Source of the DNA: Guyparkeria hydrothermalis
GTDB lineage: Bacteria > Pseudomonadota > Gammaproteobacteria > Halothiobacillales > Halothiobacillaceae
Reading direction: 5' to 3'
Length of the DNA: 64,000 nucleotides
Assembly (NCBI RefSeq): GCF_023555375.1
Contig: NZ_JAJSEE010000001.1
Location: 186,001 to 250,000, forward strand
Shown: positions 8,040 through 17,004 of the stretch, in pieces
How the letters are laid out: each line of letters starts with the position of its first letter
How positions within the stretch are numbered: position 1 is the stretch's first letter
Notes under the pieces: model-generated
What the model was told of the DNA's origin: nothing
Seen by the model: only the letters and a program-made list of their open reading frames with translations
Databases searched by the model: none
Position numbers and translations under genes: made by a program

Positions 8040-9646
8040 CCGACAACCTGATTTCCCTGCTGGTCTTCCTGCCGGTCGCCCTGGCGGCGATCCTCGCCAT
8101 GACCGGGCAGCGCGCCCCGGCGCTCTCGCGGGCCATCAGCCTCGCCGGCGCGGCCACGTTGCTGATCGTCAGCGCCTGGCTGCTGCTGGGCGGATTCGGC
8201 AACACCGCACAGGTCATCGAGCTCGGGGGCTGGTCGGCGCCGTTCGGCATCGTGCTGGTGTTCGATCGGCTCTCGGGGCTGATGGTCGTGCTCACCTCGA
8301 TCGTCGCGGTGCTCTCGCTGCTCTATGCCGTGCGTCGCGACGAGGATTCGGCCGGGCCGCACTTCCACGCCCTGTTCCAGGCGCAGCTGTTCGGCCTGAA
8401 CGGCGCGTTCCTGACCGGCGACCTGTTCAACCTGTTCGTGTTCTTCGAGGTTCTGCTGCTGGCCTCCTACGGCCTGCTGCTGCACGGCGACGGTCGCAAG
8501 CGGACCCGGGCGGGTTTCCATTACGTGGTGGTCAACCTGATCGGGTCGACGCTGTTCCTGTTCGCCGTCGGCGCGCTCTACGGCACGGTCGGCAGCCTGA
8601 ATCTCGCCGACATCACGCTCAAGCTTCCGCAAGTCGCCCCGGACGCGGTGCCGATCGTCACCACGGCGATCTTCCTGCTGTTCGTGGTGTTCCTGATCAA
8701 GGGCGCGGCCTTCCCGCTGTATCTCTGGCTGCCGGGGGCCTACGGCTACGCCTCGATCCCGGTGGCCGCCCTGTTCGCGATCATGACCAAGGTGGGCCTG
8801 TACTCGGTGCTGCGGGTCGATTCGGTCATGCTCTCGGGCAATACCATCGGCGGGCTGGTCGAGACCACCGCGCTGATCGCCCCCTGGCTGTTGTGGCTGG
8901 GGCTGATCACCCTGCTGCTCGCCGCCCTGGGCGTGGTGGCCGGACGGTTCCTGCGCCGGCAGATTGCCTACCTGATCGTCGCCTCGGTGGGCACGATCCT
9001 GATCGCCCTGGGCCTGGTCACCGGTTCCGAGCGCGAACTGGCCATCAGCGGCGCGCTGTATTACTGGATCCACACCACGGTGCTCAGCGCCGGGTTCTTC
9101 CTGCTGGCCGGGCTGTTGATCCGCCATCGTCCCGAGGCCGGCGACGGCATCGAGGCCGCCCCGCCCATGCCGCATGCCGTGCTGGTAGGCTCGCTGTTCT
9201 TCGCCTACGCGATCGCCATGGCCGGCTTGCCGCCTCTGACCGGCTTCTTCGGCAAGGTGATGATCCTCGCCGCGGCACTCGACAGTCCGCTGATGGCCCC
9301 GATCTTCGCGGTGGTGCTGACCAGCGGGTTGATCATGGTGATCGCCCTGGCGCGCGCCGGCAGCCGGCTGTTCTACCAGTCGCAGGCCACGCCGGGCCAC
9401 CCGGCGCACGCCATGCCGCGGGGTGCGCGCACGGCCCTGCCGGGGCTGGCGCTGACCATCGCGCCGCTGGCCGTCGCCACGGTCATGGTCGTGGGTGCCC
9501 AGCCGCTGTCCGACTGGCTCGATGGGACCGCCCAGCAGATCACGACGCCGTCGGGCTACCTGGACGCGGTGATGCCGGATGGCATCCTGTCGCCGGAGAC
9601 CGCGCCCGGCAAACTGGGCCAGGAGTACGAGGGAGGTAAACACTAA
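8036..9646 (+). CDS. mrpD: Mrp antiporter subunit D
   Basis: This is the second large, NuoM/NuoN-like membrane subunit of the Mrp antiporter. The 536-residue protein is hydrophobic throughout, with roughly 14 helices. It shows the antiporter-family pattern: a conserved Glu helix (NLFVFFEVLLLASYGLLLHG, about residues 135-155) and a conserved Lys helix (FLIKGAAFPLYLWLPGAYGYA, about 220-240). It begins within the mrpC stop and its TAA shares a base with the mrpE ATG (TAATG), with GAGGT just before that start. Together with MrpA it forms the presumed proton and cation path. Confidence 0.95.
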   Translation: MTDNLISLLVFLPVALAAILAMTGQRAPALSRAISLAGAATLLIVSAWLLLGGFGNTAQVIELGGWSAPFGIVLVFDRLSGLMVVLTSIVAVLSLLYAVRRDEDSAGPHFHALFQAQLFGLNGAFLTGDLFNLFVFFEVLLLASYGLLLHGDGRKRTRAGFHYVVVNLIGSTLFLFAVGALYGTVGSLNLADITLKLPQVAPDAVPIVTTAIFLLFVVFLIKGAAFPLYLWLPGAYGYASIPVAALFAIMTKVGLYSVLRVDSVMLSGNTIGGLVETTALIAPWLLWLGLITLLLAALGVVAGRFLRRQIAYLIVASVGTILIALGLVTGSERELAISGALYYWIHTTVLSAGFFLLAGLLIRHRPEAGDGIEAAPPMPHAVLVGSLFFAYAIAMAGLPPLTGFFGKVMILAAALDSPLMAPIFAVVLTSGLIMVIALARAGSRLFYQSQATPGHPAHAMPRGARTALPGLALTIAPLAVATVMVVGAQPLSDWLDGTAQQITTPSGYLDAVMPDGILSPETAPGKLGQEYEGGKH

Positions 9647-10182
9647 TGCGCCGCATCCTGCCTCAACCCCTGCTGAGCCTCGTGCTGCTGGTCAGCTGGC
9701 TGGTGATCAACAACAGCATCCACCCCGGCTCGATCGTCATGGGCGCGATCGTCGCCCTGGTGATCCCCTGGATCACGCATCGCTTCTGGGAGATTCGCGC
9801 CGGGGTGAAAAGCCCCGTCGCCCTGCTGGGCTACCTCGGCATCGTGGTGATCGACATCATCCGCGCCAACTTCGTGGTTGCCCGCCAGGTGCTGGGCCCC
9901 AACCGCGCGTTGCGCTCGCAGCTGTTCGAGATGGAACTCGACCTCGAGGGCGCGCTGCCGGTGAGCATCCTGGCCGCGACCATCACGCTCACGCCGGGCA
10001 CGGTCTCCTGCCGCATCAGCCCCGATCAGAGTCGCCTGTGGGTGCATGCCCTGCACGCCGACGACGTCGCCGAGGAGATCGCCGAGATCAAGCAGCGCTA
10101 CGAGTCGCGCCTGATGCGGATCTTCGGCCAGACCGACCAGCGCACCGCGCGTTCCTCATCAACCCCGGGGACGGAATCATGA
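9646..10182 (+). CDS. mrpE: Mrp antiporter subunit E
   Basis: This membrane subunit is specific to Mrp systems and has no complex I counterpart. Its 178 residues begin with two or three hydrophobic segments (LLSLVLLVSWLVINNSI, IVMGAIVALVIPWI and LLGYLGIVVIDIIRANF). A cytoplasmic domain follows, with the family pattern ILAATITLTPGTVS and a predicted acidic C-terminal helix. The length is normal for the family (about 160-180). The gene is coupled to mrpD by a one-base overlap and to mrpF by ATGA. Confidence 0.93.
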   Translation: MRRILPQPLLSLVLLVSWLVINNSIHPGSIVMGAIVALVIPWITHRFWEIRAGVKSPVALLGYLGIVVIDIIRANFVVARQVLGPNRALRSQLFEMELDLEGALPVSILAATITLTPGTVSCRISPDQSRLWVHALHADDVAEEIAEIKQRYESRLMRIFGQTDQRTARSSSTPGTES

Positions 10183-10448
10183 TCCACGTCAGTCTCGGCA
10201 TTGCCCTGGTCCTGATCGTCATCGCGATGGGACTCGCCACCTACCGCCTGTTCAAGGGCCCCGACCAGACCGACCGGGTGCTGGCACTCGACACCATGTC
10301 GATCAACGCGATCGCCCTGCTGATCGCCCTGGGCATCTGGTTCGAGACCTCGATCAACTTCGAGGCCGCGCTCCTGATCGCCGTGCTGGGGTTCATCACC
10401 ACGGTGGCCTTGAGCAAGTACCTGATTCGCGGCGACATCGTCGAATAG
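10179..10448 (+). CDS. mrpF: Mrp antiporter subunit F
   Basis: This 89-residue membrane subunit of the Mrp complex has three hydrophobic helices: HVSLGIALVLIVIAMGLAT, then the conserved polar RLFKGPDQTDRVLALD loop, then AIALLIALGIWF and AALLIAVLGFITTVALSKYL. The RxxKGP...DRVxAxD stretch is the MrpF signature and includes the acidic residue known to matter for transport. The start is the ATG at 10179 overlapping the mrpE stop; a longer frame from 9579 is only mrpE read in another frame. Confidence 0.93.
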   Translation: MIHVSLGIALVLIVIAMGLATYRLFKGPDQTDRVLALDTMSINAIALLIALGIWFETSINFEAALLIAVLGFITTVALSKYLIRGDIVE

Positions 10449-10461
10449 CCCGGAGGCCATC

Positions 10462-10797
10462 ATGCTTTTCGAACTCATCGTCAGTTTCCTGATCCTGTTC
10501 GGCGCCGCGTTCGTGCTGCTGGGCTCGCTGGGCCTGGCCAAGCTGCCGAGCTTCTTCATGCGCCTGCACGGCCCGACGAAGGCCTCCACGCTGGGCGTGG
10601 GCAGCATCCTGCTCGCCTCGGCGGTGTACTTCTCCAGCCGCGGCAGCCTCTCGGTCCACGAGATCCTGATCCTGGTCTTCCTGTTCCTGACCGCGCCGAT
10701 CAGCGCCCTCTTGATGGCGCGCGCGGGCATCCACCGCGAACTGCCGGGTGACAACCCCCGCTTCGGTGACAACGATCGGGACGGTGACAAGGACTAG
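10462..10797 (+). CDS. mrpG: Mrp antiporter subunit G
   Basis: This is the last subunit of the Mrp antiporter, 111 residues, with three membrane helices (FELIVSFLILFGAAFVLLGSLG, KASTLGVGSILLASAVYF and LSVHEILILVFLFLTAPISALLMARA). The LPSFFMRLHGPTKASTLG segment between helices 1 and 2 is the family signature. A Shine-Dalgarno-like CGGAGG precedes the ATG. The C-terminal tail is charged and probably cytoplasmic. A strong terminator follows at 10822, closing the six-gene operon. Confidence 0.94.
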   Translation: MLFELIVSFLILFGAAFVLLGSLGLAKLPSFFMRLHGPTKASTLGVGSILLASAVYFSSRGSLSVHEILILVFLFLTAPISALLMARAGIHRELPGDNPRFGDNDRDGDKD

Positions 10798-10821
10798 ATT
10801 CATCTCGTAGCCGCCCGGAAC

Positions 10822-10864
10822 CGAAAACACCCCGTGTCGATCGCCTCGACGCGGGGTGTTTTCG
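10822..10864 (+). terminator. Rho-independent terminator of the mrp operon (bidirectional)
   Basis: A perfect 13-bp stem (CGAAAACACCCCG at 10822-10834 with its complement at 10852-10864) encloses a 17-base loop. The stem starts with an A-run and ends with a T-run, so it can end transcription from mrpG and also from the convergent sensor gene at 10896. Confidence 0.85.
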
Positions 10865-10895
10865 TTTGGACGGCGCTGGCTGGCGTTGACCCGAA

Positions 10896-13043
10896 TCAGT
10901 CGACCGTGCAGCAAACCCGATGCAACCGCTCGATGGCCTCGAGCAGACCGGGGGTCATCTCCCAGCGATCCTGGCTGATGTAGAGGCGTACCGCGACGAT
11001 GCCGGGCTCGCCGATCGGCTCGGGCAGCATTACGACGCTGTGGCCGACGGCGTTGATCACCGCGGGGTGGCCATCGCCGGCCTCCGCCGGCTCGGCGGCA
11101 TCGCTGTGCACCCAGCGCCCCTCGCCGCTCACCAGCACCCGTCCGAGCTCGTCGGCCAGCGGCCGGAGCAGTGCCTGGTGATGGCGCAGACTCTCGGGGA
11201 GATGCGCCTCGAGATACGCGATCAACGCGGCGCGATCGTGGATCTCGGCGGCGGCGAGCGAGATCGTGCGCACGTCGAAGAACGGACTGGCCGGCTGCTC
11301 GGCCAACGTGGCGCCGAGTGATTGGCGTTCGGCCGGTGACACCGAGGCGCAGCGCGAGGTCAGATGGTCGATCTGCGCCCGCAAGGCGATGTCGTCCGTG
11401 GCGCGCGCCGGACGCAGCATGCCGATCATCCGCTCCGGCCGCCCCTCGCCGTCACGCAGGACGCGCAGCTCGAGCCACATCGGGCCGACGGCCTCCGCGC
11501 CGGGCAGGCGCCCCTCCAGCGCCAGCCGGTCGACCGCCCCGCGGGCGAAATACGCCGGCAACGCCGTTTCCGGATCACCGGCGAGCGGCGAGGCGGGGTC
11601 CGTGGGTTCGAACAGGTCAAAGAGCGCGCTGCCGACCAGGTCCTCGCGCGCCCGGCCGAACCATTCGGCCGCCTGGCGGTTGGCAACGATCACCTGCAAC
11701 CGCCTCGGGTCGATCTCGATCAGGCCCAATGACGGCATCTCGAGCCAGGCGTGGTGCCAGAACTCGCGCTCGCGCAGGATGTCCGCGCTGCGGGCACGGT
11801 AGCGCCCGCGCAGAAAGCGCCAGAGGAACAGCAGGGCCGCGAACAGGCCCAGCGTCGAGAGCAGCGCCGTCAGGCTGAGCCACTTTTCCAGCTGGTCGAC
11901 CGGCGCGAGCACGTCGCGGCGATCCTGGAGCACCAGCAGGCGGGCCGACAGGCGGGGCAACTCGACCGTCGCGTAGACCCGATCGGCGCCCTCGATGCGG
12001 GTCACGCCCTCTTCGGCGTCCGGGTCGCCCTCGATCTCCGACAGCCCGACGCGGATCCGATCGACGATGCCCGACGGGGTCTCGGCAACCGTCGAGGATT
12101 CCTGTCTCGGATCGAGGACCAGCATGGGCCAGAAGCTCGAGCCACTGCCGGGATCGGCCGGGGCGTTGATCAGCAGGGTGCGCAGCCCCTCGGCGGCACG
12201 CACGCGCCGCCCGTCGCTCTCGGCATCGGCCAACAGGCTCTCGGTATTCAACCGCGTCCAGAGCAACAGGTACCACGGACCGCGGGAGACCGCGGTGCGC
12301 TCGTCGTAGATGGGCAGGATCCAGAACAGGTCGACGCCACCGCGGCCGCGGGTGAAGCGGGTCACGGTGTGCACGTCGCCGGTGACCGCCGCCTGGTCGA
12401 ACTGCAGCATGTCCGGTGGCACGACGTTGGTCGCCCCCGTCTGCAGCTGCGGGTTGCGGTCGGGGTCGAGCAAGGTGATTGAGCGGAACCGGCTGAGCAG
12501 GCTGCCGCGACGCAGGTCATCGGGGAACCCGTCGACCTCGCCCTCGTCCAGTCTCGTCACCCAGGCCTGGAGCCACTCGCTGCGCTGGGCCAGCGCGTCG
12601 ACCTGCTGGTCACGCTCCTCGACCCAGTTCTCCAGCTCGATGGCGCGGATGGCGGCGAGGTTGGCGACCTCGCGCTGCGCCTTGTCGAGCAGCAGCGGGG
12701 CGTACTGGCGAGCGGCGACCGCGGCGATGAAGATCTGCATCACGGCGATCAGCACCAGGGCGACCAGCATGGCGGTCAGCCAGCCCTGGCGGGGGCGGGC
12801 ACGCTCGTGACCGAAATCGACCACCCCCTGGCGTGCGGCGGTCAGACGGTCGACCAGCACGTAGAGCATCGCGCCGGTGACCAGCACGAAGATCTCGCCG
12901 AACACCAGGCCGGCGGTGGAGATTTCCCAGTGGGCACCACCCAGTCGGCCGAGCAGCCACTGGGTCACCCAGATCCACAACGAGGCCAGCAACAGGTAGG
13001 CGACCGTGATCGGCAATGCCGGTCGCATGGCCCCGATCTTCAT
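10896..13043 (-). CDS. Membrane sensor protein with extracytoplasmic domain and PAS domain, no recognisable output domain
   Basis: The 715-residue protein has three N-terminal membrane helices (about residues 8-28, 42-64 and 88-112), then a periplasmic region of about 280 residues of the type found in two-helix sensors (VANLAAIRAIELENWVEERDQQVDALA opens it), a fourth helix near 395-418 (LSLTALLSTLGLFAALLFLW), and a PAS-like domain near 430-550 (MPSLGLIEIDPRRLQVIVANRQAAEWFG). The last 160 residues look globular, possibly GAF-like. They show no histidine-kinase, GGDEF, EAL, methyl-accepting or HTH motif. The gene starts one base after the gltX stop, so it is probably co-transcribed. The function is unknown; a ligand-sensing role is inferred from architecture only. 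Confidence 0.8.
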   Translation of the reverse strand: MKIGAMRPALPITVAYLLLASLWIWVTQWLLGRLGGAHWEISTAGLVFGEIFVLVTGAMLYVLVDRLTAARQGVVDFGHERARPRQGWLTAMLVALVLIAVMQIFIAAVAARQYAPLLLDKAQREVANLAAIRAIELENWVEERDQQVDALAQRSEWLQAWVTRLDEGEVDGFPDDLRRGSLLSRFRSITLLDPDRNPQLQTGATNVVPPDMLQFDQAAVTGDVHTVTRFTRGRGGVDLFWILPIYDERTAVSRGPWYLLLWTRLNTESLLADAESDGRRVRAAEGLRTLLINAPADPGSGSSFWPMLVLDPRQESSTVAETPSGIVDRIRVGLSEIEGDPDAEEGVTRIEGADRVYATVELPRLSARLLVLQDRRDVLAPVDQLEKWLSLTALLSTLGLFAALLFLWRFLRGRYRARSADILREREFWHHAWLEMPSLGLIEIDPRRLQVIVANRQAAEWFGRAREDLVGSALFDLFEPTDPASPLAGDPETALPAYFARGAVDRLALEGRLPGAEAVGPMWLELRVLRDGEGRPERMIGMLRPARATDDIALRAQIDHLTSRCASVSPAERQSLGATLAEQPASPFFDVRTISLAAAEIHDRAALIAYLEAHLPESLRHHQALLRPLADELGRVLVSGEGRWVHSDAAEPAEAGDGHPAVINAVGHSVVMLPEPIGEPGIVAVRLYISQDRWEMTPGLLEAIERLHRVCCTVD

Positions 13044-13044
13044 A

Positions 13045-14448
13045 TCAGGCGCCGATCCGGTCCCGGAAGGCGTTGAGGCGCTGGATGCTGCGCACGCGCC
13101 CCATCAACTCGAGGATAACGCCGAAGCTGGGCGAGGAGGTGTGCCCCAGCAAGGCGAGGCGCAACACCGGCCCGACCTTGCCGAGCTTGAGATCGAGCGT
13201 CTTGGCGACGCCCTTGACCGCCGCCTCGAGGGTGTCGGCGCTCTCCCAGACCGCGTCATCCTCGAGGGCGACGATCAGCGCGTCGACCACCATCGCGGCC
13301 GAGGCGTCCAGCTTCGCCATCGCGGCGGGATCGGGCTCGACGGCGTCCTGGTAGAAGGGTTTGGCCTGCTCGGCCATCTCGACCAGGGTGTGTACCCGGT
13401 CGACGTAGGCCGGGACGATCGACGCGGGCTTGGGGCCGAGCTCGTCCGGGTCGATGCCCAACTGGCCAAGGTGCCAGCGTAGCTCGGCGGCGACGTCGGC
13501 GACCGGCAGCTCGCGCATGTAGTGCTGGTTGAGCCAGCGCAGCTTCTCGGGGTTGATACTCGAGGCCGAGTGGTTGACGTCCTTGAGGTCGAACAGCTGG
13601 ACCAGCTCGGCACGCGAGAAGATCTCCTCGTCGCCGTGCGACCAACCCAGGCGCACCAGGTAGTTGAGCAACGCCTCGGGCAGGAACCCGTCGTGGCGAT
13701 ACTGGACCACGCTGACCGCGCCGTGGCGCTTGGAGAGCTTCGCCCCGTCCGGGCCGTGGATCATCGGCAGGTGCGCGAACGCCGGCGGCTCGACGCCCAG
13801 CGCCCGGTACAGGTTGATCTGGCGCGGGGTGTTGTTGAGGTGGTCGTCACCGCGCACGACGTGCGTGATCCGCATGTCCATGTCGTCGACCACTACGGTG
13901 AGGTTGTAGGTCGGGGTGCCGTCGCCGCGGGCGATGATCAGGTCGTCGAGCTCGTCGTTGCGGAAGGTCACCCGGCCGCGGATGGCGTCCTCGACCACCA
14001 CCAGGCCGTCCAGCGGGTTCTTGAAGCGCACCACCGGCTTGATGCCCGCCGGCGGGGTGCCGGTGAAATCGCGGTAACGACGGTCGTAGCGAGGTTTCTC
14101 GCCGCGCTTCATCTGCGCCTCGCGCAGCTCGTCGAGCTCCTCGCGGGTGGCATAGCAGTAATACGCCTTGTCCTCGGCGAGCAACTGGTCGATCACCTCG
14201 CGGTACCGTTCCATGCGCTCGGTCTGGTAGAACGGCCCCTCGTCGTAGTCGAGCCCCAGCCAGGTCATGCCCTCGAGGATCGCGTTGACGGACTCGGCGG
14301 TGGACCGCTCGCGGTCGGTGTCCTCCACGCGCAGCACGAACTCGCCACCGTGACGGCGTGCGAACAGGTAACTGAACAGGGCCGTGCGGGCGCCGCCAAT
14401 GTGCAGGTAGCCGGTGGGCGACGGGGCGAAGCGGGTGCGAACGGTCAT
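13045..14448 (-). CDS. gltX: Glutamyl-tRNA synthetase
   Basis: This enzyme attaches glutamate to tRNA-Glu. The 467-residue protein shows the class I signatures FAPSPTGYLHIGGARTAL (HIGH motif, near residues 6-23) and KLSKRHGA (KMSKS motif, mid-protein), plus the RGDDHLNNTPRQI active-site region, all in normal order and spacing. The length matches the bacterial family. The start is the ATG at 14446-14448. A candidate sigma-70 promoter lies at 14527-14556. Two tRNA-Glu genes occur at 38190-38436 in the same window. Confidence 0.97.
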   Translation of the reverse strand: MTVRTRFAPSPTGYLHIGGARTALFSYLFARRHGGEFVLRVEDTDRERSTAESVNAILEGMTWLGLDYDEGPFYQTERMERYREVIDQLLAEDKAYYCYATREELDELREAQMKRGEKPRYDRRYRDFTGTPPAGIKPVVRFKNPLDGLVVVEDAIRGRVTFRNDELDDLIIARGDGTPTYNLTVVVDDMDMRITHVVRGDDHLNNTPRQINLYRALGVEPPAFAHLPMIHGPDGAKLSKRHGAVSVVQYRHDGFLPEALLNYLVRLGWSHGDEEIFSRAELVQLFDLKDVNHSASSINPEKLRWLNQHYMRELPVADVAAELRWHLGQLGIDPDELGPKPASIVPAYVDRVHTLVEMAEQAKPFYQDAVEPDPAAMAKLDASAAMVVDALIVALEDDAVWESADTLEAAVKGVAKTLDLKLGKVGPVLRLALLGHTSSPSFGVILELMGRVRSIQRLNAFRDRIGA

Positions 14449-14526
14449 CGATACCTCGTTGCGAGCGAAATGCGGCCTCCCTGCGCAGACGATCGGCAGG
14501 GACGGGTGCGGAAAACGTGGGTGAGG

Positions 14527-14556
14527 AGTATAGCGTTTTGCCGGCGGATGACTGAA
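14527..14556 (-). promoter_or_regulatory. Candidate sigma-70 promoter for gltX
   Basis: On the minus strand a TATACT -10 (14527-14532) is preceded, after 18 bases, by TTCAGT (14551-14556) as a weak -35. It lies about 80 bases upstream of the gltX start. The -10 is good, the -35 poor. The rest of the gap from 14449 to 14784 holds no recognisable gene or element. Confidence 0.45.
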
Positions 14557-14784
14557 CCGCTGGCCCGACTACGCATCGCGTTGGCGAGGCAAGCCCCATG
14601 GCATGGCAATTGCTTCATGCAGCCCAACGACACCGATTCAATCCGGGGCAGCGAGGCGACCGCGCGCCCGGCGAACATCACCCTTGCCGACAGGCCAGCC
14701 ACCATGCACCGATCCATTACCGATACCCGGGCCCGTAGCCAGACCGATCGCTGGGCAGAAAGCCTGGCAGACAGCCGGACCACG

Positions 14785-15738
14785 ATGCCGGCACCCACCC
14801 GCCGACCACGCCGAGCCCTTGCCGTGCTGCCGGGCCTGATCGCGGCGGCCGCGATCATGGCCAGCGCACCCGCCCAGGCACAGCAGCCCAACGAGGCGTG
14901 CCCGGCATCGCATCGGATCGTGATCAGCGAGGCCCATGTCGGCCACGAACCGGGCGACGTCATCGGCCTGCCCGGGGCAATCGCGGAACGCCTGGCCGCT
15001 CGCCTCGAACAGGATGGCCAACAGGTGGTGGACGTCGTGCGACCGACCCGCAGCGGTGGCCTCGAGCCGGCCATGGACGCCTTCTCCCGTCACGGCGCCC
15101 CCTACTTCCTGCGGCTGGTCGCGCGCGACCTGGGTACCGAAGGACGCCCGTCGGGGATCGTGCTGTTGCCCGATCGCTTCGCCCCGCGGGCCGGTGAGCT
15201 GAGCGCCACGCTGGACGACGGGGCGCGCGGGGCGCGGCTGGACAGTTGGCAGATCGACCTATCTGCCGCCGACGGCAAGCCCTTCTCGCCCGAGGTGGCG
15301 GCCGACTCGGCGCGGTTCTGGGAAAGCGACTGGGGCCAGTCGATGGACGCGGCGATCGACACCCTGGCGGGCAACGTGCTCGACACCGTCGGCTGTCGCC
15401 CGCTGGTGGGCCGCGTTCTTTCGACCGAGGGCCGGGGTGGCAGCACGGACCTGCGGATCGACCTGGGCCGACGCGACGGCCTGTCGGCCGGCGACCGATT
15501 GCAGGTCATCGACCCGGGTATGCCGGCCGACTGGCTGGGCGTCAATCTCTTGACTCGCCCAGACCTGGAAACGACGGCCGGGCCGATCCGCGAGCCGCGT
15601 GCGTTGGGTGACGCGCGGGTTTCCTACCTGGGAGAGCGTGACAGCACCCTGCGCTACCAGGGCGGTCACAGCGTGGAGAGTGGCGACCTGGTGCAGGTCA
15701 CGCCGGGTCGCGACCGCCTCGAGCGCGTGCCGGACTAA
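14785..15738 (+). CDS. Exported protein with FlgT-like domains, function uncertain
   Basis: From the ATG at 14785 the product is 317 residues and begins with a clear signal peptide (basic start, then LAVLPGLIAAAAIMASAPAQA with cleavage near residue 34), so it is probably periplasmic. The middle resembles the FlgT_M type (PNEACPASHRIVISEAHVG, then a Rossmann-like half ending SGIVLLPDRFAPRAGE). The C-terminal 100 residues resemble FlgT_C (VGRVLSTEGRGGSTDLRIDL, then RRDGLSAGDRLQVID). FlgT is a flagellar outer-ring protein, but no flagellar gene is nearby, so the flagellar assignment is not proven. In-frame ATGs at 14704 and 14617 exist; none has a strong ribosome binding site, and 14785 is chosen for the signal peptide. 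Confidence 0.65.
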   Translation: MPAPTRRPRRALAVLPGLIAAAAIMASAPAQAQQPNEACPASHRIVISEAHVGHEPGDVIGLPGAIAERLAARLEQDGQQVVDVVRPTRSGGLEPAMDAFSRHGAPYFLRLVARDLGTEGRPSGIVLLPDRFAPRAGELSATLDDGARGARLDSWQIDLSAADGKPFSPEVAADSARFWESDWGQSMDAAIDTLAGNVLDTVGCRPLVGRVLSTEGRGGSTDLRIDLGRRDGLSAGDRLQVIDPGMPADWLGVNLLTRPDLETTAGPIREPRALGDARVSYLGERDSTLRYQGGHSVESGDLVQVTPGRDRLERVPD

Positions 15739-15767
15739 GCCGCGAGGGCGGCACGCTCACGCGCCCC

Positions 15768-16973
15768 TCAGTCGAGCTGTTCGCCCAAGCCCCGCGCCAG
15801 GTCGGCGATGATGTCCTGAGGGTCCTCGAGACCGACCGACAGCCGAATCAGGCCCTCGTCGATGCCCGCCTCGGCACGCGCCTCGGGACTCAGCCGGCCG
15901 TGGGTGGTGCTCGCCGGGTGCGTGATGGTGGTCTTGGTGTCACCGAGGTTCGCGGTGATCGAGAGCATCCGGGTGCGGTTGATCACCTCCCAGGCCTTTT
16001 CGCGCCCGCCCTCGACCACGAACGAGACGATCGCCCCGGGGCCGGTCTGCTGCGCGGCGATGATCTCGGCCTGCGGGTGGTCGGCCAGCCCCGGAAAATG
16101 CACCCGGGCGACCCCTTCGTGGGCGACCAGCCAGTCGGCCACCTCGCGGGCATGGCGGCTGTGGGCCTCCATGCGCAGGTTCAGGGTCTCCAGGCCCTTG
16201 GCGAAGATCCAGGCATTGAACGGCGCCATGGTCGGTCCGCAGGTCCGCAGGAAACCGCGCACTTCCTTGCCGACGCGCTCGGCATCCCCCACGACCGCCC
16301 CACCGATGGCGCGCCCCTGCCCGTCGAGGAACTTGGTCGCCGAGTGGATGACGATGTCCGCGCCGAGGCTCAGCGGGCGTTGCAGGGCCGGGGTGCAGAA
16401 GCAGTTGTCCACCACCAGTGCGGCATCGAACCGGTGGGCCAGGTCCGCCAGCCACCGGATGTCGGCGACCTCGGTGAGCGGGTTCGACGGCGTCTCGATG
16501 AACAGCAGGCGGGTGCGCTCGTTGACGGCGGCCTCCCACTGCGACCCGTCGGTCAGGTTCACCCAATGCACCACCAGGCCGAACTTGGCCAGGTACTTGT
16601 CAAACAGCACCTTGGTGGTGCCGAAGACCTGGCGGGCGATCACCACTTCGTCACCGGCCTCGCACAGGGCCATGAAGGTGGTCAGGATCGCGGCCATGCC
16701 CGAGGCGGTGGCGACGCAGTCCTCGCCGCCTTCCATCGCCGCCAGGCGCTCCTCGAAGATGCGCGTGGTGGGATTGGTGAAGCGGGCGTAGATATTGCCC
16801 GGCTCGTCGCCGGCGAAGCGCGCCGCGGCCTGCTCGGCCGACTCGAAGGTGAAGCTCGAGGTGGTGAAGATCGGCTCGCCGTGCTCGCGCTCGGGCGTCG
16901 GGTGATGGCCGACGCGGATGGCCTGGGTCGCGAGCGACCAGTCGGGATCGGGGCGGCGGTGCGAATCGGTCAT
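15768..16973 (-). CDS. metZ: O-succinylhomoserine sulfhydrylase
   Basis: MetZ makes homocysteine from O-succinylhomoserine and sulfide, the direct sulfhydrylation route to methionine. The 401-residue PLP enzyme belongs to the Cys/Met metabolism family. Its markers are NIYARFTNPTTRIFEERLA, MEGGEDCVATASGMAAI, VVDNCFCTPALQRPLSLGAD and the PLP lysine in HSATKFLDGQGR. The pattern DGQGRAIGG and the C-terminal LGDTKTTITHPASTTH are typical of MetZ rather than MetB or MetC. The ATG is at 16971-16973. The gene stands convergent to the FlgT-like gene and just downstream of the yqcC-like gene. Confidence 0.93.
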   Translation of the reverse strand: MTDSHRRPDPDWSLATQAIRVGHHPTPEREHGEPIFTTSSFTFESAEQAAARFAGDEPGNIYARFTNPTTRIFEERLAAMEGGEDCVATASGMAAILTTFMALCEAGDEVVIARQVFGTTKVLFDKYLAKFGLVVHWVNLTDGSQWEAAVNERTRLLFIETPSNPLTEVADIRWLADLAHRFDAALVVDNCFCTPALQRPLSLGADIVIHSATKFLDGQGRAIGGAVVGDAERVGKEVRGFLRTCGPTMAPFNAWIFAKGLETLNLRMEAHSRHAREVADWLVAHEGVARVHFPGLADHPQAEIIAAQQTGPGAIVSFVVEGGREKAWEVINRTRMLSITANLGDTKTTITHPASTTHGRLSPEARAEAGIDEGLIRLSVGLEDPQDIIADLARGLGEQLD

Positions 16974-17004
16974 GGGCTATCCGTTGGGTGTCGTGAGGCC
17001 GCGC

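Noticed and set aside
7778-9643. 621-codon minus-strand frame opposite mrpC and mrpD
   Set aside because: The composition is again Gln/His/Arg-rich and featureless; mrpD on the plus strand is unmistakable.
14585-14625. Possible further element relic (ATGGCATGGCA followed by TCATGCAG)
   Set aside because: Only eight bases match the terminal motif and no inverted partner is present, so it is too weak to call.
13522-15738. 738-codon plus-strand frame running through gltX into the FlgT-like gene
   Set aside because: Only the part after about 14785 shows a signal peptide and domains; the rest is antisense to gltX.
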